64,000 nucleotides of DNA, from assembly GCA_035547425.1 (NCBI GenBank), contig DASZUU010000044.1, positions 1-64,000 of the forward strand. The letters run 5' to 3'. Of this stretch, positions 52,656 to 60,766 are shown piece by piece. A model generated the notes under the pieces. It made no database searches and was not told where the DNA came from. It saw nothing but the letters and a program-made list of their open reading frames with translations. A program made the translations under genes and the position numbers. This stretch comes from Alloacidobacterium sp035547425 (GTDB taxonomy: Bacteria > Acidobacteriota > Terriglobia > Terriglobales > Acidobacteriaceae). Within the stretch, counting starts at the first letter, position 1. Each line of letters starts with the position of its first letter.

Positions 52656-52661
52656 ATTGTA
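52656..52661 (-). promoter_or_regulatory. -10 box for leaderless queF
   Basis: TACAAT on the minus strand, 6 bases (TACCGT) before the ATG at 52649. No ribosome binding site. Confidence 0.5.
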
Positions 52662-52735
52662 GGACAAGAAGCATACATATTTCCTGACGCCTTAGCGCAT
52701 CTTATTGAATCTTATATACTGACACTCGGTCCAGG

Positions 52736-53977
52736 ATGGCGACAGCAAGAACAACAAAGCGGCACACAGTATGGATATGGACAGGCACGGGCATCGCAAT
52801 CGCGCTTGTTTTCTACTTTGTGCATATGGCGACGCGCACTACGCTGCCGATTCGAGCGGCTGAAGTGGTGCGCAGCAGTTTGAAGAGCACTACCTCGACA
52901 AACGCGAAGGTGGAACCGACTCAGAATTTCGAGGCGCATGCGCCATTTCCGGGGATTGTGAAAGCTCTTTACGTCCACGAAGGCGACAAGGTCGCTGCTG
53001 GAAAACTGCTTTTGCAGATGGACGACACCGACGCGCGCGCGAAACTTGCAACCGCGCTTGCCGCGTTGAAAGGCGCCCAGGGCAGCTATGACGCCATGAT
53101 GAAAGGCGGCACCCAGGAAGAGCGATTATCGCTCGGCGGAGACCTGACCAAGGCCGAAATGGACCGCGATCAGGCGCAGCGTGATCTTGCTGCTCTGCAA
53201 AAATTGCAGGCCCAGGGAGCGGCTTCCGCATCAGAGGTAGCTTCAGCAAAAGATCGGCTTACGGCGGCAAATAACTCGCTGGCGCTGCTTGAAAAGCGAA
53301 AAACTTCCCGCTACGACAGCAGCGATGTAAGCCATGCCAAAGCCTCGCTCGAAGATGCGCAGGCCGCGTATGCGGCAGCGCAGGCAATCGTAAATCAGGC
53401 AAACGTGAGGGCCCCCTTCGCTGGAACGGTGTATTCGATTCCGGTATCCCAGTCCGAATTCGTGCAGCAGGGGGACAAGCTGCTGCAAATGACAGATCTG
53501 ACGAAATTGCAAGTCCGCGCATATTTTGACGAGCCGGAAATCGGCAAAATCCGGGAAGGAATGCCCATCCTGATTCGGTGGGACGCGCTGCCGGACAAGG
53601 TATGGCATGGCCATGTAGCACGCGTGCCGTCCACAATTATTTCGTATGGGACACGCAATGTGGGACAGGTCATCATCGCAATAGACGATGCTGACGGCAG
53701 CCTGCTGCCCAATGCGAATGTAACAGTAACGGTCACAACGTCCGACATTGCAGACGCGCTCAATGTACCCCGCGATGCGCTTCATACCGAGCAGGGAAAA
53801 TCTTATGTGTACCGGGTAGTGAATGGAACGCTGCGCCGTACACCTGTAGTTGTGAACGCACTAAACCTGACGCAAGTAGAAATTCTTTCCGGACTTAAAG
53901 AAGGAGATACGGTCGCACTGGGCACGACGAATGGTCAGCCGGTAAGCGAAGGTGTTGCCGTCAAAATTGTGCGTTAA
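52736..53977 (+). CDS. HlyD-type efflux periplasmic adaptor
   Basis: Membrane fusion protein of 413 residues. One N-terminal anchor helix (VWIWTGTGIAIALVFYFVHM, about 12-31) is followed by a barrel-sandwich hybrid (about 60-100, starting with TTSTNAKVEP), a long hairpin coiled coil rich in Ala/Gln (about 100-215), and the beta-barrel and membrane-proximal domain (SIPVSQSEFVQQGDKLLQMTDLTKLQVRAYFDEPEIG). It joins an inner-membrane pump to TolC, but no pump gene follows. TATACT sits 15 bases before the ATG. It overlaps the TPR gene (TAATG). Confidence 0.9.
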   Translation: MATARTTKRHTVWIWTGTGIAIALVFYFVHMATRTTLPIRAAEVVRSSLKSTTSTNAKVEPTQNFEAHAPFPGIVKALYVHEGDKVAAGKLLLQMDDTDARAKLATALAALKGAQGSYDAMMKGGTQEERLSLGGDLTKAEMDRDQAQRDLAALQKLQAQGAASASEVASAKDRLTAANNSLALLEKRKTSRYDSSDVSHAKASLEDAQAAYAAAQAIVNQANVRAPFAGTVYSIPVSQSEFVQQGDKLLQMTDLTKLQVRAYFDEPEIGKIREGMPILIRWDALPDKVWHGHVARVPSTIISYGTRNVGQVIIAIDDADGSLLPNANVTVTVTTSDIADALNVPRDALHTEQGKSYVYRVVNGTLRRTPVVVNALNLTQVEILSGLKEGDTVALGTTNGQPVSEGVAVKIVR

Positions 53978-54963
53978 TGCGTTTTGCTTTACAAATTCTG
54001 ATGGCTCTTCTACTGGCGGGTATTCCTGCAAATGCTTCCGCAGATATACCGCCAAATCAGCTTCTTTCATCTGTGCGTAGCGATCTCAGCCTTGGACATG
54101 CCGATGCCGGGCTGCAAAAGCTAAGCCAGATTCTGGCTCAACAGCCCGGGAATGCGGAAGCCTATAACCTTCGCTGCCGAATTTATATGCAGGAGCAGCT
54201 CTGGGACCAGGCGATTGCATCGTGCCAGCAGGCTGTGAAGCTGGATGCGGGAAACAGCAATCATCATCTGTGGCTGGCACGGGCGCTGGGTGAGAAGGCC
54301 GATCGCGTTTCTTTCCTCACAGCGTTCAAAATGGCCAAGCAGATTCGGCAGGAGTTTGAAACAGCGGCGAAGCTTGATCCAAAGAACGCGGCTGCTCTTT
54401 CCGATCTGGCAGAATTTTATGTCGATGCCCCTGCGATTGTGGGTGGCGGCGTCGATAAGGCAGGCAGAGTCGCTCAACAACTGGATACTGTAGCTCCCGA
54501 GCGTGCGCATTATATCCGGGCACGTATTGCGGAAAGCCAAAAGGACTACGCGCAGGCTGAAACCGAATTCAAGGCAGCCATCGCCGGCTCCAGCAACCAG
54601 GCAGATGCGTGGATGGACCTGGCTTCGTTTTACCGCCGCCGGCAACGTTGGGATGACATGATTCACGCCGTACATACAGGCGCTGGATTGGACACGCGGA
54701 AAGGAGTGGCACTCGCGGATGGGGCTTCCGTATTGATCCGCGCAGGCCGCGATCTTCCCTTTGCCCGGCAATTGCTGGAAGAGTATTTATCATCTCCGAA
54801 CAAGGCAGAAGATGCTCCGGCATTCCAGATGCAGGTCCAGTTGGGCAAGCTGCTTTCACAGTTAGGTGACGCGTCTGGAGCACAGCAGGAGTTTTCCGCC
54901 GCAGTGGAACTGGCAAAGGATTATCAGGCAGGTTCGAAAGCCGCAACCAACAGCGGCCGATGA
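53977..54963 (+). CDS. Exported tetratricopeptide repeat protein
   Basis: A 328-residue protein with a signal peptide (about 1-22, MALLLAGIPANASA) and TPR-like helical repeats through the rest (for example AEAYNLRCRIYMQEQLWDQAI, then LWLARALGEKA and repeats near 200 and 290). It is translationally coupled to the HlyD-type adaptor (TAATG) and precedes tolC. It may help assemble or regulate the export complex; no enzymatic motif is present. Confidence 0.8.
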   Translation: MRFALQILMALLLAGIPANASADIPPNQLLSSVRSDLSLGHADAGLQKLSQILAQQPGNAEAYNLRCRIYMQEQLWDQAIASCQQAVKLDAGNSNHHLWLARALGEKADRVSFLTAFKMAKQIRQEFETAAKLDPKNAAALSDLAEFYVDAPAIVGGGVDKAGRVAQQLDTVAPERAHYIRARIAESQKDYAQAETEFKAAIAGSSNQADAWMDLASFYRRRQRWDDMIHAVHTGAGLDTRKGVALADGASVLIRAGRDLPFARQLLEEYLSSPNKAEDAPAFQMQVQLGKLLSQLGDASGAQQEFSAAVELAKDYQAGSKAATNSGR

Positions 54964-55032
54964 CGTGTGAGACTGGAATCATTTGAAAACGAATAGAATC
55001 AGTTTTGCGGTTGGGTGTGAGGTGGCTGTCGG

Positions 55033-56349
55033 TTGAAAAGACGACTTTTGAGATGGATTATTCTGAATCTCTTCGGCGCGCTTGCGTTTGTAAGCGCTCG
55101 TGCGCAGATCTCTCTTTACACCGTCGTCGACCTGGCGCTGCGCAACAGTACTTCGGTGCGGATGGCGAAAGCAGACGTGATGCGCGCAGCAGCGGGGCTG
55201 ACTGAAACCAAAGACGCTTATATTCCGAATCTGGTACTTGGCTCGAGCCTTGGGTATTCTTATGGATTCCCGCTGGGCGAGCCGTCGGTTTTCAATGTCA
55301 GTTCGCAATCGTTGCTGTTTACTTTTTCCCAGCCGGATTACATCCGGTCAGCGCGTGCTGCTGTGCAAACTGCGGAATTGAATTTAAAAGATGCCCGGCA
55401 ACAGGTCATTTTGGACGCTTCCCTGGATTACATACAACTAGACAAAGCACAGCAGACACTGGTGGCTCTCGACCAAGAAAAACAATATGCCGACAAATTA
55501 GTAAGCATTGAAGAAGACCGCGTTCTTGCCGGAGTAGAGAGCCAGATAGAATTGACCAAGGCTAAACTGACAGCAGCGCAAATTGACCTGAAGCGCATAC
55601 ATCTCCAGAATGATGCAGCAGTAGTGCGCGAGCAGCTTGCGCATCTTACCGGGCTTCCATCCACGAACTTTGAAACGAGCTCGATCAGTATTCCTTCCGC
55701 ACCTCGTGGCTTGGCCGCGAGTGCAGGAAACTCATCCAATGCGCTGCAAAATGCCGGAGTTCAAGCAACACAGGCAAATGCTAAATCAAAGATGTATACA
55801 GCTTTCGGCGATTCGAGGCAGATACTTCGTCCTCAGCTCGCATTTGGTATGGACTATAGCCTATTTGCAAAATTTAATAACTATACTCAGTACTACAACC
55901 CGCAAAGTTTTCAATATAACAACATTGCAATCGGTATTCAGATCAAGGTGCCGCTCTTCGATGCAACGCTCAAGGCAAAGGAACAACAATCGGCAGCGGC
56001 TGCGGCTAGTGCCTCTGCACAGGCTGACCAGACCCGCAATACAGTTGACGAGCGGATTTTTCAATTAAAGAAGAGCCTGACAGAACTAGCAGCACAACAG
56101 CGTGTGGCCCAATTGCAGGCGGAATTGGCACAAGATCAGCTCGATGCAATCACGACGCAACTAAGCAACGGCAGCGGCTCTCCGAATGGCACTCCGCTGA
56201 CGCCGAAAGATGAGCAGCAGGCCCGCATTCAGGAGCGTCAGCGGTATGAGGATGTGCTGGATGCGAATTATTCCCTGCTGCGCGCCGAGTTGAATCTTTT
56301 GCGTTCAACCGGAAGCATTGAAGACTGGGCAAAATCCGGGCCCAAATAA
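55033..56349 (+). CDS. TolC-family outer-membrane efflux protein
   Basis: A 438-residue outer-membrane channel of an export system. A signal peptide (about 1-26) precedes paired OEP repeats of long helices: ISLYTVVDLALRNSTSVRMAKADV at the start, and LFDATLKAKEQQSAAAAASASAQADQTRN in the second half. It probably assembles with the HlyD adaptor two genes upstream. The start is a TTG at 55033, since no ATG fits the signal peptide. The gap from the TPR stop is 69 bases. Confidence 0.88.
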   Translation: MKRRLLRWIILNLFGALAFVSARAQISLYTVVDLALRNSTSVRMAKADVMRAAAGLTETKDAYIPNLVLGSSLGYSYGFPLGEPSVFNVSSQSLLFTFSQPDYIRSARAAVQTAELNLKDARQQVILDASLDYIQLDKAQQTLVALDQEKQYADKLVSIEEDRVLAGVESQIELTKAKLTAAQIDLKRIHLQNDAAVVREQLAHLTGLPSTNFETSSISIPSAPRGLAASAGNSSNALQNAGVQATQANAKSKMYTAFGDSRQILRPQLAFGMDYSLFAKFNNYTQYYNPQSFQYNNIAIGIQIKVPLFDATLKAKEQQSAAAAASASAQADQTRNTVDERIFQLKKSLTELAAQQRVAQLQAELAQDQLDAITTQLSNGSGSPNGTPLTPKDEQQARIQERQRYEDVLDANYSLLRAELNLLRSTGSIEDWAKSGPK

Positions 56350-56352
56350 TCC

Positions 56353-56370
56353 ATAGCCGGCTATCCCGGC
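56353..56370. repeat. Palindrome / hairpin after tolC
   Basis: ATAGCCGGCTAT (56353-56364) is a perfect 12-bp palindrome, and GCCGG (56356-56360) can also pair with CCGGC (56366-56370). It lies just after the tolC stop and may contribute to ending that operon; no T-run follows. Confidence 0.4.
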
Positions 56371-56381
56371 CAATCTTCGTA

Positions 56382-56443
56382 AGTGCCGCAAACTGAGAAT
56401 GATACCTGAAAAAGGGAGCATGTCAGGTATCTGCAACGGCACT
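56382..56443. other. Nested inverted-repeat element upstream of hpnJ
   Basis: An outer 7-bp stem, AGTGCCG (56382-56388) with CGGCACT (56437-56443), encloses a 9-bp stem, GATACCTGA (56401-56409) with TCAGGTATC (56423-56431), joined by a 13-base loop. The side strands are asymmetric (12 and 5 bases). All stem pairs are perfect. It looks like a structured RNA or a large protein-binding site in the 144-base spacer between tolC and hpnJ. No riboswitch class matched by eye. Confidence 0.45.
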
Positions 56444-56493
56444 CTGTTTATGTAGGTAAACCCGCTCCGGATGTTACACTTAGGTTATACGTC

Positions 56494-57972
56494 ATGCCTC
56501 TGAAGACACTGTTTCTGAACCCGCCCTCATTTGAGAATTTCGATGGTGGCGCCAGCTCGCGCTGGCCGGCCACGCGTGAAATTGAGTCCTACTGGTATCC
56601 CGTGTGGCTCGCCTACCCGGCCGGCATGCTCGAAGGCTCGCGTCTTCTGGACGCGCCGCCCCATCACGTTTCAGCACAGGAAACCATCGAGATTGCCAAG
56701 AGCTACGAGTTCCTCGTGCTCTTTACCAGTACGCCGGGCTGGACAGGCGATCAGAAGCTGGCAGAGGCCATCAAGCGTGCCAATCCGTCCATCAGGATCG
56801 CGTTTGTCGGGCCGCCGGTGACCACTTCCCCGGACCGCGCCTTGAATGAGTGCGCGGTGATCGATTTTGTATGCCGCCGCGAGTTTGATTTCTCCGTAGT
56901 GGAATATGCCAACGGCAAGCCGCTCGATGAGATTCTGGGCATCAGCTATCGCAAAGACGGCAAGGTAGTTCATAATCCTGATCGCCCGCAGGTGGATAAC
57001 CTGGACGCGATGCCCTGGGTTACGGATGTCTATGCGCGCGATATGGACGTTACGAAATACAACGTTCCATTCCTGCTGCATCCGTATGTCTCGCTTTACT
57101 CGACGCGCGGTTGCCCAGCACAATGCACATTCTGCCTCTGGCCGCAGACGCTCTCCGGCCACGCATGGCGCAAGCGCTCGACAGATGACGTTGCCGCCGA
57201 GATGGCGCATGCAAAAGAGCTTTTCCCGCATGTGAAAGAGTTCTTCTTCGACGACGACACCTTCAACATTCAGAAGGCGCGCACGATTGAGTTATGCGCA
57301 AAGCTGAAGCCGCTTGGCCTTACGTGGTCCTGCACCTCGCGCGTGACGACAGATCGCGAAACGCTGAAGGCGATGCGCGAAGCCGGATGCCGTCTGCTGA
57401 TTGTGGGATACGAGTCGGGCGATCCGCAAATTCTTAAAAATATCAAGAAAGGCGCCACAGTGGAGCGCGCGCGTGACTTTACACGCGACTGCCACGACCT
57501 GGGCCTGACGATTCATGGCGACTTCATTCTCGGCCTGCCGGGTGAAACGAAAGAATCGATTCGCAATACGATTAACTTTGCGAAGAGCCTTGATGTAGAG
57601 ACGATCCAGGTTTCGATCGCGCACGCGTATCCGGGCACGGAGTTCTACGAATATGCCAGGGAACACGGCTTCATCATCAACAATGGAGCCATGGTTGACG
57701 ATCAGGGTCACCAGTTGGCGCATATCGAATATCCCGGCCTGCCGACCGAATACGTGCTGGAAATGGTGCATCGCTTCTACGATGAATACTATTTCCGTCC
57801 GAAGGCTGCATGGCGCGTAGTAAGCAAGGCTGTGGTCAACCGCGATTTGCCGCGTTTGTATCAAGAGGCCAAGTCTTTCCTGAAGTTAAGGTCAGAACGA
57901 AATAAGATCGTGAAACAGAAGAAGCAACAGAAGGCCAACGAATCTGCAAACCCGGTAAGCGCAGAGGTTTAG
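56494..57972 (+). CDS. hpnJ: Hopanoid radical SAM protein HpnJ
   Basis: A 492-residue radical SAM protein with an N-terminal B12-binding-like domain. The cluster motif CxxxCxxC is CPAQCTFC (C207, C211, C214), following LYSTRG. The start, LFLNPPSFENFDGGASSRWPATREIESYWYP, is typical of the HpnJ family. HpnJ is reported to act on the bacteriohopanetetrol head group in the formation of the cyclitol ether, after HpnI and HpnK, which are not present here. TACACT or TTATAC lies just upstream, with no ribosome binding site. It is followed 55 bases later by two DMT genes. Confidence 0.93.
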   Translation: MPLKTLFLNPPSFENFDGGASSRWPATREIESYWYPVWLAYPAGMLEGSRLLDAPPHHVSAQETIEIAKSYEFLVLFTSTPGWTGDQKLAEAIKRANPSIRIAFVGPPVTTSPDRALNECAVIDFVCRREFDFSVVEYANGKPLDEILGISYRKDGKVVHNPDRPQVDNLDAMPWVTDVYARDMDVTKYNVPFLLHPYVSLYSTRGCPAQCTFCLWPQTLSGHAWRKRSTDDVAAEMAHAKELFPHVKEFFFDDDTFNIQKARTIELCAKLKPLGLTWSCTSRVTTDRETLKAMREAGCRLLIVGYESGDPQILKNIKKGATVERARDFTRDCHDLGLTIHGDFILGLPGETKESIRNTINFAKSLDVETIQVSIAHAYPGTEFYEYAREHGFIINNGAMVDDQGHQLAHIEYPGLPTEYVLEMVHRFYDEYYFRPKAAWRVVSKAVVNRDLPRLYQEAKSFLKLRSERNKIVKQKKQQKANESANPVSAEV

Positions 57973-57995
57973 TCGTAACAGCTGTATCGATATCC

Positions 57996-58016
57996 CGGCC
58001 AGCCCTGCGCTGGCCG
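57996..58016 (+). terminator. Hairpin after hpnJ
   Basis: CGGCCAG (57996-58002) pairs with CTGGCCG (58010-58016) with a 7-base loop, followed by CTTTCTCTTCT. A likely terminator or attenuator; the ATG of the next gene is 11 bases after it. Confidence 0.55.
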
Positions 58017-58027
58017 CTTTCTCTTCT

Positions 58028-58468
58028 ATGACACGAAGCACCATGACATTTCGGCGCTACCTGGTGCTGGCATTTGTTTCTATTGCGGCGCCGCTGGGCG
58101 ATACGTTTCTCGATGTAGGAATGAAGAGTATCGGTCCGGTTTCCTTGACGCATATCACGACTCTCTTTCATGCAGTGAGCACCCCGTGGGTTCTTACGGG
58201 AATCGTACTGCTGATTGGATTTTTTGCTTCGTACCTGACGGCGTTATCGTGGGCCGACCTTACATTTGTGCTCCCTGCCACTTCCTTCGGTAACGTTGTA
58301 GTTGCCCTGCTTGCGCGCTTCTGGCGGCATGAGCAGATTTCGTTATCGCGATGGGTGGGAATTTTCTTAATCACAGCGGCTGTAGGTTTTGTCACGCAGG
58401 GGCCGTCTTACACGGAGCATGAAAAGCCGCTTCCAGCAAGAGATGCAGAGGAGGTCTGCCAGTTATGA
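58028..58468 (+). CDS. EamA/DMT-type four-helix protein, first of a pair
   Basis: A 146-residue membrane protein with four predicted helices, the half-size form of the drug/metabolite transporter superfamily. The last two helices show ADLTFVLPATSFGNVVVALLAR and WVGIFLITAAVGFV, where VLPATSFGNV is the typical DMT helix motif. Its stop overlaps the next ATG (ATGA), so both halves are made together and may dimerise like ArnE/ArnF. ArnE/ArnF flip an amino-sugar lipid; here, behind hpnJ, movement of a hopanoid or lipid precursor is possible. Confidence 0.8.
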   Translation: MTRSTMTFRRYLVLAFVSIAAPLGDTFLDVGMKSIGPVSLTHITTLFHAVSTPWVLTGIVLLIGFFASYLTALSWADLTFVLPATSFGNVVVALLARFWRHEQISLSRWVGIFLITAAVGFVTQGPSYTEHEKPLPARDAEEVCQL

Positions 58469-58860
58469 CGGAACTGCATCATTCAGGGCTTGCGAATGCG
58501 GCGATGATCGCCAGCATCGTCGTTGCTGCCACGATTGGCGATGTTTTGATTGCATCGGCAATGCGCCAGATCGGCGATCTCGATCTGATCAAGGAACGCT
58601 CCGGGCTGGTAGGCGCGATTCAAGCCGTTATTACCAATGCGCGCTTCTTTTGTGGAGTAGCGGCGATGGCCGTGAGTTTCTTTTCACTTCTCTTCGCATT
58701 GAGCCACGCTGACTTAAGCCTGGTAGCGCCGGCATCGGCTTCGCTCACCGTAGTGACCAACACGATTGCCGGCAAAGTTTTTCTGAAAGAAAATGTAGAC
58801 AAGCGGCGCTGGCTTGCGGCCCTCTGTGTCTGCTTCGGCGTTGCGCTGCTGGCGCGCTAA
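58465..58860 (+). CDS. EamA/DMT-type four-helix protein, second of a pair
   Basis: A 131-residue membrane protein with four helices. It begins with an outward Asn/Ala-rich helix (GLANAAMIASIVVAATIGDVLIASAM), and the closing pair contains SHADLSLVAPASASLTVVTNTIAGKVFLKENVDKRRWLAALCVCFGVALLAR, split by a conserved charged loop. It is coupled to its partner by a four-base overlap. The two proteins are related in pattern but different in sequence, as expected for a heterodimeric transporter. Confidence 0.8.
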   Translation: MTELHHSGLANAAMIASIVVAATIGDVLIASAMRQIGDLDLIKERSGLVGAIQAVITNARFFCGVAAMAVSFFSLLFALSHADLSLVAPASASLTVVTNTIAGKVFLKENVDKRRWLAALCVCFGVALLAR

Positions 58861-58873
58861 TTCCCTGCCCCAT

Positions 58874-60700
58874 TTAATGCCATGGCGTTCCATTCTTTCC
58901 GCTGAGAGCGCGATCAAGGTAGGTGGCAGCGCTAATCAGCGCGAGATGCGTAAACGCCTGCGGGAAATTTCCCAGATGCTGGCCGCTGCTGCCCAACTCT
59001 TCTGAATAGAGGCCAAGGTGATTCGCGTAACCGAGCATCTTATCGAAAAGCAGCCTTGCCTTTTCCAACTGGTGGGAACGGGCTAAGGCCTCAATGAACC
59101 AGAAAGAGCAGGCGGTGAAGCTGCCTTCTGCTCCGCGAAGGCCATCGACGGAATTGTTGCGGGTGTCGTAACGATACACGAGGCTGTCTTCCGTCAACGT
59201 CTTCTCGATTGCTTCCATCGTGGAAAGCCAGCGCGGGTCGACGGGGCTGATGAAACGCATGAGCGGCATGAGCAAAGCGGAGGCATCGAGGCAATTAGAT
59301 CCTTGATACTGAACAAATGCTTTGAGGGAGTCGTCCCAGAAGCTATGAAAGATGTCATCGGAGATTTCATCGCGGATTTTAAGCCATTCACCAATTGGAC
59401 CCGGCAGCGAGCGCTTGCGCCCAAGACGGATAGCCCGATCAAATGCAACCCAGCACATCAGGCGGGAATGCAGGAATTTTTTGCGGCCTCCGCGCACCTC
59501 CCAGATTCCCTCATCTTCTCGTTGCCAGTTTTTTGCCAGCCAGGCAAGGATTCGCTGCACACCTGCCCAATCGTCGTAGGAGATGCCGTCGCCATATTTA
59601 TTTGAGAGATAGATGGCGTCCATCAGCTCGCCGTAGATATCGAGCTGCAATTGTTTGGAAGCGGCGTTGCCTACGCGCACAGGGCGCGAGTTTGCGAATC
59701 CGCTGAAGTTCTCGAGAATAACCTCGTCAAGCTCCTGATCGCCATTGATGCGATACATGACTTGTAAAGGCCCATGTTCGGCATCGTCATGCAAACGATC
59801 ATGGAGCCAATCGGTAAAATTGCGAGCTTCTTCTAAAAATCCGAGGCGTATAAATGCGTACAAGCTGAATGCGGAATCGCGCAGCCAGGTGTAACGATAG
59901 TCCCAGTTACGCTCGCCGCCCATTCTTTCCGGAACTCCAAACGTAGCCGCTGCTACCAGCGAACCGTATTCCTGGCTGGAGAACATCTTTAACACGAGCG
60001 CGGAACGGTTGACCATTTCACGCCAGCGGCCGGAGTAATTGGAGCGGCCAATCCATTCACGCCAGTAACGCGCCGTTTGCGCAAAATGATCCTCTATTTT
60101 TTCGGGATCGAGAATCTTTACATCAGGCGCTGCTTCTCCAAAAGTGAATGTCGCAGTCTCGCCGGATTTGATCGTGAAAGTGGCGATCGCATCTCCGTTG
60201 TGAAGACTGAGAGGAACGGTGGCATGCAGCGCCATTGTAGGACAATCCGTACACTCCGGCTCGAACCGGATGCAGGTTTCTTCTGCCTCGATCCTGTGGC
60301 CGCTGCGAGCATAGTTGAAACGCGGCGCGCAGCGCATGCGAAACTGCACTTCTCCTTTTATGACACGCACCATGCGGATGATCTGATGAGCATAAATCTC
60401 CCCTTTCTTTCCCGCAAGAATCGGCATGAAATCGGTGATTTCAGCCACGCCGGAATCCGAGAGAAAGCGTGTGAGGAGAATATTTGTATCCGGCAGATAA
60501 AGCTGCTTGGTTCGGAGATTTTCGAGATCGGCCTCGATGCAGAATGTTCCGCCACGGTCCGGATTAAGAAGCGAGGCAAATACGGTGGGCGAATCAAAGT
60601 TCGGAAAGCAGAAAAAATCGATAGAGCCCTGCGTGCTGACCAGCGCGGTAGAGCGCATATTGCCTATGACGCCGTAATTTTCAATCGGTTGTGGGGCCAT
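58874..60700 (-). CDS. Glycoside hydrolase family 15 protein
   Basis: A 608-residue glucoamylase/trehalase-like hydrolase without a signal peptide, so it is probably cytoplasmic. The N-terminal part (MAPQPIENYGVIGNMRSTALVSTQGSIDFFCFPNFDSPTVF split by turns) and the (alpha/alpha)6 barrel with RNWDYRYTWLRDSAF are family 15 features. Candidate acid Glu lies in GIWEVRGG and base Glu in LYSEELG. Close relatives in actinobacteria and acidobacteria are trehalases, so trehalose cleavage is likely. GAGGT precedes the ATG. It lies between the DMT pair and hpnE on the opposite strand from hpnJ. Confidence 0.9.
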   Translation of the reverse strand: MAPQPIENYGVIGNMRSTALVSTQGSIDFFCFPNFDSPTVFASLLNPDRGGTFCIEADLENLRTKQLYLPDTNILLTRFLSDSGVAEITDFMPILAGKKGEIYAHQIIRMVRVIKGEVQFRMRCAPRFNYARSGHRIEAEETCIRFEPECTDCPTMALHATVPLSLHNGDAIATFTIKSGETATFTFGEAAPDVKILDPEKIEDHFAQTARYWREWIGRSNYSGRWREMVNRSALVLKMFSSQEYGSLVAAATFGVPERMGGERNWDYRYTWLRDSAFSLYAFIRLGFLEEARNFTDWLHDRLHDDAEHGPLQVMYRINGDQELDEVILENFSGFANSRPVRVGNAASKQLQLDIYGELMDAIYLSNKYGDGISYDDWAGVQRILAWLAKNWQREDEGIWEVRGGRKKFLHSRLMCWVAFDRAIRLGRKRSLPGPIGEWLKIRDEISDDIFHSFWDDSLKAFVQYQGSNCLDASALLMPLMRFISPVDPRWLSTMEAIEKTLTEDSLVYRYDTRNNSVDGLRGAEGSFTACSFWFIEALARSHQLEKARLLFDKMLGYANHLGLYSEELGSSGQHLGNFPQAFTHLALISAATYLDRALSGKNGTPWH

Positions 60701-60766
60701 CCTTACCTCGGAGCAACTAAACGCTTAGATGTTACGGCATAGAAAAAGTTTATTTAGCTGGAGAAA

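Noticed and set aside
56390..56436. TPP or c-di-GMP riboswitch upstream of hpnJ
   Set aside because: A CTGAGA string and a GCAAAC string recall parts of these motifs, but the remaining conserved segments and the helix order do not fit either class.
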